The notes beneath the pieces were generated by a model. It was not told the origin of the DNA, made no database searches, and worked only from the letters and a program-made list of their open reading frames with translations. The position numbers and the translations under genes were made by a program. Shown here piece by piece: positions 25,609-32,000 of a DNA stretch of 32,000 nt (the stretch's first letter is position 1; every line of letters starts with the position of its first letter). The DNA comes from an uncultured Mailhella sp. (lineage in GTDB: Bacteria > Desulfobacterota > Desulfovibrionia > Desulfovibrionales > Desulfovibrionaceae), in the NCBI RefSeq assembly GCF_905187505.1, contig NZ_CAJJIC010000015.1, positions 1 to 32,000 on the forward strand, in the 5' to 3' direction.

Positions 25609-27570
25609 ATGAAAAGAGCTAAAAGAGTCCTGCTGGTCGGCATTGACGGCTGCGTCCGCAAACTGGTTGAACAGCACATTGCAGAAGGCATCTGCCCGAA
25701 CTTCAAGCGTGTGTTCGAGTCCGGCACCAAGAGCCTGAACTCGCTGTGCCCCATGCCCACCATCACGCCGCCCAACTGGGCCACCATCGCCACGGGCTGC
25801 TACCCCATCACCCATCAGATCACCGACTACTGGCGTCACATCCCCGGCACCTCCCCCAACGCCTCCAATACGGAAATGAACTTCAGCGGCGAGCGCATCA
25901 AGGCCGAAACCATCTGGGAAGCCGCCGAGCGCGCGGGCAAGAAGTCCATCGTGGTGAACTGGCCCACCTCCTACGGCCTGAACAAGCGCTTTAAAAACTC
26001 CATCATTCTGGGCGGCGCCGGCCTTTCCTGCGGCACCATTCAGGACAACGAAACCGCGGCCAGGCTGGGCGCTCCGTATTCCGGCGGTCAGCTCTTCTGC
26101 GACGACCTCATCTGCTCCTCCCGCTTCCATCCCGGCGGCATTCAGGGCGACCTGCAGCCTGCCGGCGACTGGAAGAACGTCGACGAGATGGGCGACGATC
26201 CGCTGGAATTCCCCTTTGAGCTCACCTTTGAAAAAACGCCGTTCCGCCCCGTGAAGCCCACCTGGTACTGGCTGGTCCGCGAACTCGGCAACGACGGCTA
26301 CGACACCGTCACCCTCTCTCCCACCAGAGACATGAAGGACGCCTTCTTCACCCTCAAGCTGAACGAGTGGTCGGGCCGCGTCTTCACCACCATACGCCTT
26401 GAAGACGGCTCGGAAAAGGAAGTCGCCTTCCTCGGCAAGATTCTGAACCTCGCCGACGACGGTTCGGACTTCGACTTCTACATCACGCAGATGCTGAACA
26501 CCGACGGCGATCTGTGGTGCTTCCCGCCCGAAGCGGCAAAGCCTTTGCGCGACATCGAGGCCGTGCCCACCACCAAGGCGGGATTTCTGCTGCGCATGAT
26601 GGGCTGGTACGACGATGAAATGTTCTCGCAGCTCATTGAGATGCACAACAAGTGGCTGGGCGACGCGCTGGTCAAGCTCATGGAGAACAACGACTGGACG
26701 CTGTGCTTCTTCCACACCCATCCCACCGACTCCGTGTACCACTATCTCATGACGGAACTCGATCCCGCCACCTGCTCCTCGCAGGAAGCGCACGAACACG
26801 CCTGGGAATTCCACCGTCGTCTCTACCGTTCCACCGACGCCATGCTCGGCAAGCTGCTCGACTGCGCCGACGACGGCGAGACCCTCATCATTCTGGTGTC
26901 CGACCACGGTTCCAAGGCCGACGGCGCGCCCTTTGCGCCCACCATTCCGCTCATCGACGCCGGACTCCTTGCCGTGGACGAAACCAAGGAACCCAACGAA
27001 GCGGTCAAGCTCACCATCAAGAACCTCGGCAAGGCTCAGGCCGAAGCTATGCTCAAGGCCAACGCCGAGCCCATCATTGAAAAGTCCAAGTGCTTCCCGC
27101 AGCGCACCTGCTACGTGTACGTGAACCTTAAGAGCAAGTATCCCGGCGGCATCGTGGAAGACGAGGACTACTACAAGGTGCAGCGCGAGATCATCGACGC
27201 TCTGTACGCCTATGTGGACCCCAACACCGGCAAGCATCCCGTGGCCTGCTGCATGACCAAGCAGACGGCCCGTCTCATCGGCATGGGCGGCGATCAGTGC
27301 GGCGACGTCATCTACACGCTGTGGCCTGAATACGGTTCCCAGCACGGCGCCTTCTTCGCCACGGACACCTGGGGCCTCGGCGATCTGCACACGCTTTCCG
27401 TGTTCTACGGCCCCGGCTTCAAGAAGGGCTACGAAATGGAACGCAGCGTGCAGCTTGCCGACATCGCGCCCACCATCTGCTACATGCTCGGCCTGCCCTA
27501 TCCCAAGGACTGCGAAGGCTGCGTGCTCTATCAGGCGCTCGAAGACCCCGACGCCTACACCGTTCATTGA
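25609..27570 (+). CDS. Cytosolic AlkP-superfamily phosphodiesterase/pyrophosphatase
   Basis: 653 aa, no signal peptide or TM segment. Type I phosphodiesterase (NPP-like) fold: metal ligand D13 (VGIDG), nucleophile Thr53 in PTITPPNW (compare PTKTFPN in NPPs), D374 and H378 (HPTDSVYH), D432-H433 (VSDHGS), and H580 or H594 late in the chain. There is no CxPxR formylglycine motif, so it is not a sulfatase. The middle (about 140-330) is a large insertion or cap that probably decides the substrate. Strong SD AAGGAG (25596-25601). It is the first gene behind the sigma-54 promoter, so it is made on induction. Substrate is unknown; a nucleotide-like, phospholipid-derived or phosphonate ester are all possible. 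Confidence 0.88.
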   Translation: MKRAKRVLLVGIDGCVRKLVEQHIAEGICPNFKRVFESGTKSLNSLCPMPTITPPNWATIATGCYPITHQITDYWRHIPGTSPNASNTEMNFSGERIKAETIWEAAERAGKKSIVVNWPTSYGLNKRFKNSIILGGAGLSCGTIQDNETAARLGAPYSGGQLFCDDLICSSRFHPGGIQGDLQPAGDWKNVDEMGDDPLEFPFELTFEKTPFRPVKPTWYWLVRELGNDGYDTVTLSPTRDMKDAFFTLKLNEWSGRVFTTIRLEDGSEKEVAFLGKILNLADDGSDFDFYITQMLNTDGDLWCFPPEAAKPLRDIEAVPTTKAGFLLRMMGWYDDEMFSQLIEMHNKWLGDALVKLMENNDWTLCFFHTHPTDSVYHYLMTELDPATCSSQEAHEHAWEFHRRLYRSTDAMLGKLLDCADDGETLIILVSDHGSKADGAPFAPTIPLIDAGLLAVDETKEPNEAVKLTIKNLGKAQAEAMLKANAEPIIEKSKCFPQRTCYVYVNLKSKYPGGIVEDEDYYKVQREIIDALYAYVDPNTGKHPVACCMTKQTARLIGMGGDQCGDVIYTLWPEYGSQHGAFFATDTWGLGDLHTLSVFYGPGFKKGYEMERSVQLADIAPTICYMLGLPYPKDCEGCVLYQALEDPDAYTVH

Positions 27571-27576
27571 TGACGG

Positions 27577-27607
27577 GCGGGGGCGTCCGCCGTGCGGGCG
27601 CTCCCGC
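27577..27607 (+). other. Intercistronic stem-loop between phosphodiesterase and MFS genes
   Basis: 27577-27590 pairs with 27594-27607 in a 14-bp stem (two G.U pairs) with a 3-nt loop and no T tract. It starts 6 bp after the phosphodiesterase stop. It could protect the upstream mRNA or lower expression of the transporter. Confidence 0.6.
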
Positions 27608-27655
27608 TTCGGAAGCATTTCAAGCAAGGTCTGAAAGCCGTCATGGAGGACAGTC

Positions 27656-28921
27656 ATGACCGGAATGTCGTGGAACGTTCGTTCACCTCTTGCCGTTCTG
27701 GCTCTGCTGTGCGCGGCGTATGCGGTCAGCTTTTTTCACAGGGTGTGTCCGGCGGTCCTTTCGGTGGATCTCATGCGGGACTTTTCGGCGGATGCCGCAT
27801 CGTTCAGCCTCATCAGCTCCTCGACCATGCTGGGCTACGCGCTTACGCAGATTCCTTCCGGACTGCTTGCCGACATCATGGGCGGCCGCAGGACGCTGGC
27901 GCTCTATCAGGTGCTTGCCGGACTGCTCTGCATGGCGTTCACGTTCTGTGACGCGCTGGCTTCGGCCGTCGTCTGCCGCTTCCTCCTCGGGCTGACGCTG
28001 GCCGCGAACATTCCCGCCTACAAGATGCTCGCGCTGCGCGTGCCGGCCGAAGATTACGCCCGCTACAGCGGGGTGCTCACGTGCAGCGGGGCGGTGGGCA
28101 CGCTCATGGCGGCCAGTCCCCTGGTGGCACTTGCCGATCTTGCCGGGTGGCGCGGCGCGCTGTTCATGGCCGGAGCGTTCACGGTCTTTCTGGGATTCGC
28201 CCTGCTGGTGCTGCTTCGCCGTCCTTCCGACGCCGGGTCCGTGCGCGTGCCTTCGGTGCGCGAGAACGTCCGCGAACTCAGGGAAGGGGCCCGGGTGGTC
28301 CTTCGCATGAAGGAATTCTGGCTGATCTTCCTGTGGTTCATGTTCGTGATCGGCAACATGTTTGCGCTCGTCACCATGTGGTGGGGCGGCTACCTCATGC
28401 AGGCCAACGGTCTTACCCGTGAGGCCGCCGGTCTCAGCATCTCCGTCATGTCGCTGGGCCCGCTGCCGCTTGCGCTTGCGGTGCCGTGGCTTTCGGACAG
28501 GGTGTTTCATTCGCGCCGCATCTTTCTTCTGGCCGCCGCGCTTCTGGAATCCGCGGTGTTCGGCTTCATCTGGCTGAACGGGGAGAACGGACTTTCGTTT
28601 GCCGCGCTCACCGTTCTGGGACTCATGGTCACCGTTTCCACCAACGCGCTGGGAACCCTGTGCTTCACCATGGTCAAGGAGAGCGTGCCGGTTTCGGCCC
28701 TGGCGTCGGCCTGCGGGCTTCTGAACGCCAGCGGACCGGTGATGGCCGCCGTCATTCAGAGCGTGTTCGGGGCCGTCGTTGCATGGAAGACGGGCGAGGG
28801 GGCCTCCGCCGGCGCGGCATACGGCGACGCGTTCGCCCTCCTTTTTGCGGGCGCTCTGGTCGCAGCCGGGGCGGCGCTTTTCATGAAGGATACGCTGGGA
28901 GGCGTTCATGACGGGCATTGA
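27656..28921 (+). CDS. MFS transporter
   Basis: 421 aa, about 12 TM segments in two halves joined by a charged loop (about 190-215). Major facilitator signature between TM2 and TM3 is GLLADIMGGRRT (69-80), preceded by the typical SLISSSTMLGYALTQIPSG. The mirror motif in the second half is WLSDRVFHSRR. SD GGAGGA (27645-27650). It is second in the sigma-54-driven unit and probably brings in the phosphodiesterase's substrate or exports a product. The last 14 bp overlap the next gene. Substrate cannot be read from sequence; the NarK/GudP-like general pattern is only a loose guide. Confidence 0.9.
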   Translation: MTGMSWNVRSPLAVLALLCAAYAVSFFHRVCPAVLSVDLMRDFSADAASFSLISSSTMLGYALTQIPSGLLADIMGGRRTLALYQVLAGLLCMAFTFCDALASAVVCRFLLGLTLAANIPAYKMLALRVPAEDYARYSGVLTCSGAVGTLMAASPLVALADLAGWRGALFMAGAFTVFLGFALLVLLRRPSDAGSVRVPSVRENVRELREGARVVLRMKEFWLIFLWFMFVIGNMFALVTMWWGGYLMQANGLTREAAGLSISVMSLGPLPLALAVPWLSDRVFHSRRIFLLAAALLESAVFGFIWLNGENGLSFAALTVLGLMVTVSTNALGTLCFTMVKESVPVSALASACGLLNASGPVMAAVIQSVFGAVVAWKTGEGASAGAAYGDAFALLFAGALVAAGAALFMKDTLGGVHDGH

Positions 28922-29180
28922 GATACAGCAGAGGCTGGAGCAGACGCTTTTTGCTTTGGCAAGAAGCCTCGGCGTGGGCGTAGATTTTATGGAACCCATT
29001 GTTTTAATGGGCAAACTCAAGGTACACAGGACCCCGGAGAAGGATGATGCCTACTACTGGCGGCAAACGCCGCTCATGAAGGTTCGCCGCATCCGGGAAG
29101 AAGAGGGAATCCGCTGGATCTTTCTTTCCCCGGAAGGGGAGGAGATGGCGAGCTACCTTCAGGACATCAATAAGCGCTAA
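28908..29180 (+). CDS. Small unknown protein in the sigma-54 unit
   Basis: 90 aa, no signal peptide, TM segment or motif I recognise. An N-terminal amphipathic helix (1-22) is followed by a compact mixed region with several aromatic residues (YYW 49-51, W70) and basic patches. It starts inside the end of the MFS gene (14-bp overlap) behind SD GGGAGG (28897-28902), so it is translationally coupled. The next gene follows after 12 bp. Possibly a partner of the AlkP-like protein that follows; function unknown. Confidence 0.75.
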   Translation: MTGIEIQQRLEQTLFALARSLGVGVDFMEPIVLMGKLKVHRTPEKDDAYYWRQTPLMKVRRIREEEGIRWIFLSPEGEEMASYLQDINKR

Positions 29181-29192
29181 AGGAGAAGGAAT

Positions 29193-29801
29193 ATGGCTAC
29201 TGGCAAGAATGTGTTCATCATCGTCTCGGACGCCTCGGATGAATTTCTGAAGAACAGCGAAGCGGAACAGATGGTCAAACTGCGCCGCAAGGGCGCGCTG
29301 GTGCCGCTGAAGGCGGAACACGATCTCGTGACCGAAGCCCTTGCGGGATCGGCCGCGGGCGGCGAGAGCATGGTCGACGCGGCCCGGGCCGGAGGCTACG
29401 TGGTGGAACCCATGGCGCACGGCAGCGAACTTTCGCTGGTGGAAGGCGTGAAGGGCGAGGAAGCGCTGCTTGCCGTGCTCGATCAGGCCTTCGGCGTGAA
29501 CTCCACCAAGATGCTGCTCGTGGTGCTTGGTCAGAACAGCGCGGTGTTCTACGGCCTCGGCATCGAACGCGGTCTCGTGCTCGACAGGGAGCTGCCTGCG
29601 GCGTGCGTGGCTCCCACGCTGGCCTGGCTCGGCGATCTGCCCCTGCCCGCGCAGGTGGAAGCCGCGCCCGCCTATGCGGTGATCAAGGGCCTGAACTTCA
29701 AGGCGAAGGAAATGGCCAAGCTCAAGGACACCAACGACGCGCTCATGCTCAAGATCGAGCGCGACAACCGCAAGCCCTGGGACAAGCACGACTGCGCCTA
29801 G
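29193..29801 (+). CDS. AlkP-like paralogue lacking the active site (candidate pseudoenzyme)
   Basis: 202 aa, cytosolic. Residues 119-164 align without gaps to residues 599-644 of the phosphodiesterase two genes upstream. Both begin FYG, share G, G and R, carry APT at the same place, then LP, P, E and Y; I count about 15 identities in 46. The N-terminus (KNVFIIVSDA, 5-14) resembles the first strand and metal-binding Asp of AlkP enzymes. I find no counterpart of the Thr nucleophile, the D/H pair or the VSDHGS motif; MAHGSE (74-79) is the nearest. It may be a shrunken AlkP fold that binds rather than hydrolyses, or regulates the full enzyme. SD AGGAGAAGGA at 29181-29190. Coding is sure; the pseudoenzyme idea is mine. 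Confidence 0.8.
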   Translation: MATGKNVFIIVSDASDEFLKNSEAEQMVKLRRKGALVPLKAEHDLVTEALAGSAAGGESMVDAARAGGYVVEPMAHGSELSLVEGVKGEEALLAVLDQAFGVNSTKMLLVVLGQNSAVFYGLGIERGLVLDRELPAACVAPTLAWLGDLPLPAQVEAAPAYAVIKGLNFKAKEMAKLKDTNDALMLKIERDNRKPWDKHDCA

Positions 29802-29956
29802 CGGGTTCATCGCCCGGCCTCCTGCCGAGGCCGGGCGAAGCTGGACGGTCCTGCGGAGGAAACTCCGCCAGACGGCATGATGAAACGGTTCCGTTGAACG
29901 TTGCGCCCGGCTCGCAGCCATGAGGGGCACGGGCGTTTTTTGGGGGAAAAAGCACC
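29802..29956 (+). promoter_or_regulatory. Structured intergenic leader before the osmC-like gene
   Basis: 155 bp with three stem-loops in a row. First is a perfect 12-bp stem, 29810-29821 / 29827-29838, 5-nt loop, no T tract. Second is GCGGAG (29853-29858) / CTCCGC (29863-29868) closed by a GAAA tetraloop. Third is CGCCCG (29904-29909) / CGGGCG (29930-29935) followed by six T (29936-29941), a terminator only 15 bp before the next start codon. The order suggests an RNA switch or attenuator, but I match it to no known riboswitch. Confidence 0.45.
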
Positions 29957-30385
29957 ATGGAAATGACAGTTTCCTATGCAAGGCAAGGCGATGTGCACAC
30001 CATTCATACCGGTGGAGCGGCACTGGGCGACATTATCATAGACAACACCGGCATTCCTTCCGATCAGCGGGGAGGCACGGCCAAGCAGCTTCTCGGCGCG
30101 GCCGCCGTGTACTGCTACGCGTCGGCGCTTACGGCGGCCATGGAGGCCCGGGGCCTGCATTACGGTTCGCTCGACGTTTCGGCGACGCTTGAGGTGGGAA
30201 GCAACGACAAGGGTCAGAGCCGCGTGCTCAAAATGGTGATACGGGCCGTCGTCGGCATCGACGAAGAGGATCAGGACCTCTTCGAGCGCGTGGCAAGGGT
30301 CATGAAGGGCGGATGCCTCGTCACCGGTTCCCTTCATGACGGCATAGAGATGGAGTACCAGCTTTCCTCCTCCTGGCAGGACTGA
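29957..30385 (+). CDS. OsmC/Ohr-like protein
   Basis: 142 aa, full OsmC-fold length. The family's two redox cysteines are both present: C53 in the long helix (QLLGAAAVYCYASAL) and C120 (GGCLVTGSL). OsmC/Ohr proteins reduce organic hydroperoxides with these cysteines in the cytosol; many relatives have other or unknown roles. GGGGGA just after the upstream T tract serves as SD, so folding of the hairpin could also affect translation. The next gene (MFS) starts 18 bp after its stop. Whether it belongs to the sigma-54 transcript depends on read-through of the hairpins before it. Confidence 0.83.
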   Translation: MEMTVSYARQGDVHTIHTGGAALGDIIIDNTGIPSDQRGGTAKQLLGAAAVYCYASALTAAMEARGLHYGSLDVSATLEVGSNDKGQSRVLKMVIRAVVGIDEEDQDLFERVARVMKGGCLVTGSLHDGIEMEYQLSSSWQD

Positions 30386-30403
30386 CCTTTTCGGAGTTGT
30401 GCA

Positions 30404-31738
30404 ATGAAACAGACGGAATCTCCCCTGAAGTATGCGGAAGTCGGCTCCACCTGCGGCGCTCCCGACGACGTGTGGCCCATCGACAAGCGATACGCGCTGT
30501 TCACGGCGGTCATCATTTTCTTCATCGGCATGTTCGATCTGGTCGACAGACAGGTCATCGCCTCGCTGTTCCCCCATCTGAAGGAAGAGTTCGCGCTCAG
30601 CGACAAGCAGCTCGGCCTGCTCGTGTCCGCGGTCAACATTTCCATTTCGGTGCTGGTGGAGCCTTCCGCCTATCTGGTCGACCACTGGAGCCGCAAGAAG
30701 ATGATTTTTCTCATGGGCACGATATGGAGCGTGTCCACGCTGCTTTGCGGCTTCGTCACGGGCTTTACCCATCTGCTTATGGCGCGCCTTCTGTGCGGCT
30801 TCGGCGAGGCCGGATATCAGCCCGCGGGGCAGAGCCTCCTGTCCGCCTGCTTCCCCCGCAAGTTCCGCGCCACGGCCACGGCCATCGTCACCTGCGGCAT
30901 GTCGCTCGGCGCGCCCGTGGGACTCATGATCGGGGCGTTCGTGTCCGAACACTGGGGCTGGCGTCATGCCTTCGGCGTGGTGGCCATACCGGGCCTGCTG
31001 CTTTCCTTCCTCGCGCTGCGCATGCACGACTTCAAGGTTGTTGCCGCGGAAGCGCCGAAGAAGAAGGGCTTCTGGGCTCAGCGAGGGGACTATCTGGCCA
31101 CGCTGCGTGAAATCGTCAAAATGCCCACCGTGCTGTGCGTCATCTGCAGCGCCGTATGCATACGCATGTTCAACGGCGTGCTGCTCAGCTGGACGCCCAC
31201 CTACTTTACCCGCGTGGCCGAAGTGCCCATGACCGTGGCCAGCACCTACGCATCCCTCATCATTGTGGCCGAGTCTCTGGCCATCTTCCTCGGCGGCCCC
31301 GTCGTCGACTGGGTGAAGAGCAGAAGCAACCGTCTCGTGCCCATATGGCTGTGCTTCGCCATGCTCTCGAGCGGCGCCCTGTACGTGATCGCCTACAAGT
31401 TATGTCAGCCCGGCAGCATGATGCAGGTCGCCCTTCTCGTCACCTCCTCCCTCATCTTCGGCACGGTGTTCAGCGCGGGCACCTTCCTCATCGTCGACCT
31501 TACCGCCGCCAACTATCGCGCCACGGCCATCAGCCTGATGATTCTGAGTCAGAACCTTCTCGGCTACAGCGTGGGCCCCATAGTCACGGGCACCATTTCG
31601 GACATGTTCAATCTGTCCACCGCCATGGTCATGTCGTCCTTCGTTCTGCTTGCGGGCGCGATCTTCTACGGCATATGCATCTTCTCCTATCCCCGGGACA
31701 AGGAACGTTCGACCTGCGTGGACATCGAGTTTCACTGA
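30404..31738 (+). CDS. MFS transporter, ACS/spinster-like
   Basis: 444 aa, about 12 TM segments after a hydrophilic N-terminus of about 28 residues. FDLVDRQVIASLFPHLKEEF (44-63) and LSDKQLGLLVS are typical of the MFS branch containing anion:cation symporters and Spinster. Loop 2-3 signature is a variant, YLVDHWSRKK (90-99). Then RLLCGFGEAGYQPAGQSLLSACFP (128-151) is the usual TM4 pattern of that branch. SD GGAG (30393-30396). It follows the osmC-like gene by 18 bp. It is not close to the other MFS protein in the cluster, so two different compounds may be carried. Substrate unknown; organic anions are usual for the branch. Confidence 0.9.
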   Translation: MKQTESPLKYAEVGSTCGAPDDVWPIDKRYALFTAVIIFFIGMFDLVDRQVIASLFPHLKEEFALSDKQLGLLVSAVNISISVLVEPSAYLVDHWSRKKMIFLMGTIWSVSTLLCGFVTGFTHLLMARLLCGFGEAGYQPAGQSLLSACFPRKFRATATAIVTCGMSLGAPVGLMIGAFVSEHWGWRHAFGVVAIPGLLLSFLALRMHDFKVVAAEAPKKKGFWAQRGDYLATLREIVKMPTVLCVICSAVCIRMFNGVLLSWTPTYFTRVAEVPMTVASTYASLIIVAESLAIFLGGPVVDWVKSRSNRLVPIWLCFAMLSSGALYVIAYKLCQPGSMMQVALLVTSSLIFGTVFSAGTFLIVDLTAANYRATAISLMILSQNLLGYSVGPIVTGTISDMFNLSTAMVMSSFVLLAGAIFYGICIFSYPRDKERSTCVDIEFH

Positions 31739-31840
31739 TGCCCCCCGCATCTGAGGCCGGAAAAAGAATGCTTTGTCCGGCGGGAGCCGGAAAGACATTC
31801 CCGGCGAGCTTCTCTCCGACAGAAAACTCTTGAAAAGCGG

Positions 31841-31878
31841 CGCTGTGACGGCGGAACCTCCCTTCTTCCGTCACAGCG
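31841..31878 (+). promoter_or_regulatory. 11-bp inverted repeat in the leader of the last gene
   Basis: CGCTGTGACGG (31841-31851) and CCGTCACAGCG (31868-31878) are perfect complements 16 bp apart. As RNA it is an 11-bp hairpin ending 23 nt before the start codon and 10 nt before the SD; as DNA it could be an operator. No T tract follows. Confidence 0.5.
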
Positions 31879-31901
31879 TCCTGCATACAGGAAACGCATT
31901 C

Positions 31902-32000
31902 ATGGCTCTTCGCATCACCGTCATAGGAGCAGGCCCCGGCGGCTGCACGGCCGCCTTCGACGCCGCAAAGCGCGGCGCGGAAGTCACCCTCGTGGAATCC
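31902..32000 (+). CDS. FAD/NAD(P)-binding oxidoreductase, N-terminal fragment
   Basis: 33 codons before the window ends. The fragment is a dinucleotide-binding Rossmann start: strand ITVIGAGPGG (GxGxxG at 9-14), helix, and second strand ending in VTLVES with the ribose-binding Glu. This is the usual beginning of dihydrolipoamide-dehydrogenase-like and other FAD-dependent oxidoreductases; the fragment cannot separate them. SD AGGAAA (31889-31894) precedes ATG 31902. It follows the MFS gene after 163 bp holding the inverted repeat. Confidence 0.75.
   Translation, partial: MALRITVIGAGPGGCTAAFDAAKRGAEVTLVES

Noticed and set aside
25609..27570. Sulfatase
   Set aside because: No CxPxR formylglycine motif; the nucleophile position is Thr in an NPP-like PTxTxPN context.
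29835..29868. Bits resembling the conserved 5' end of RNase P RNA (GAAGCTGGACGGTC, then GGAGGAAA)
   Set aside because: RNase P RNA needs over 300 nt of further conserved sequence; a well-supported coding region begins at 29957 and the core is absent.
29802..29956. Known riboswitch (Moco, cobalamin, SAM)
   Set aside because: I could not place the conserved nucleotides of any of these families, so I left it as an unassigned structured leader.
31844..31875. CRP site (TGTGA ... TCACA)
   Set aside because: The half-sites are 22 bp apart rather than 6, so it is not a CRP/FNR geometry.
1..32000. tRNA, rRNA, CRISPR arrays, insertion sequences or prophage
   Set aside because: No T-loop signatures, regular repeat-spacer patterns, transposase motifs or terminal inverted repeats noticed on reading.

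Overview
The window is GC-rich (roughly 60-65% by eye), densely coded, and looks like a chromosome segment of a Gram-negative bacterium. Desulfovibrionaceae (Desulfobacterota) is my best guess. It rests on gene content, codon style, and my memory that ileS-lspA and MerR-rpe-tkt blocks occur there; I checked no database. Nothing looks phage-, IS- or CRISPR-derived, and I saw no tRNA or rRNA gene.

Layout. (1) 1-4703: a secreted alkaline phosphatase with a Pho-box-like repeat, then a small periplasmic CxxC protein, an ABC ATPase and an FtsX-type permease with a His cluster, probably a metal-linked ABC system. (2) 4704-8223: a bidirectional terminator, a minus-strand metallo-beta-lactamase-fold hydrolase, a divergent LtaS-like membrane phosphotransferase, and a convergent four-helix membrane protein overlapping it by 13 bp. 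(3) 8473-13337: ileS, lspA, a PLDc_N-like membrane protein and a YbgF-like lipoprotein. (4) 13491-16770: a clear sigma-70 promoter, a DEAD-box helicase with an Arg-rich tail, an unknown protein, and TrmI-type tRNA methyltransferase, closed by a terminator. (5) 16840-23629: an ABC-F protein, then a MerR regulator overlapping rpe, followed by tkt and pgk, ending in a very strong terminator.

(6) 23886-32000 is the most interesting part. A minus-strand sigma-54 enhancer-binding protein faces a cluster that starts with a cytosolic AlkP-superfamily phosphodiesterase. The 172-bp divergent region has a textbook layout: a 12-bp direct repeat 30 bp apart (candidate UAS), a perfect IHF consensus, and a perfect -24/-12 element. 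One repeat copy sits on the -10 of the regulator's own sigma-70 promoter. Downstream are an MFS transporter, a 90-aa unknown, a 202-aa protein whose C-terminus aligns without gaps to that of the phosphodiesterase (a candidate AlkP-fold pseudoenzyme), a structured intergenic region, an OsmC-like protein, a second MFS transporter and the start of a Rossmann-fold oxidoreductase. I infer an inducible uptake-and-hydrolysis pathway for an unknown ester; neither substrate nor inducer can be read from the sequence.
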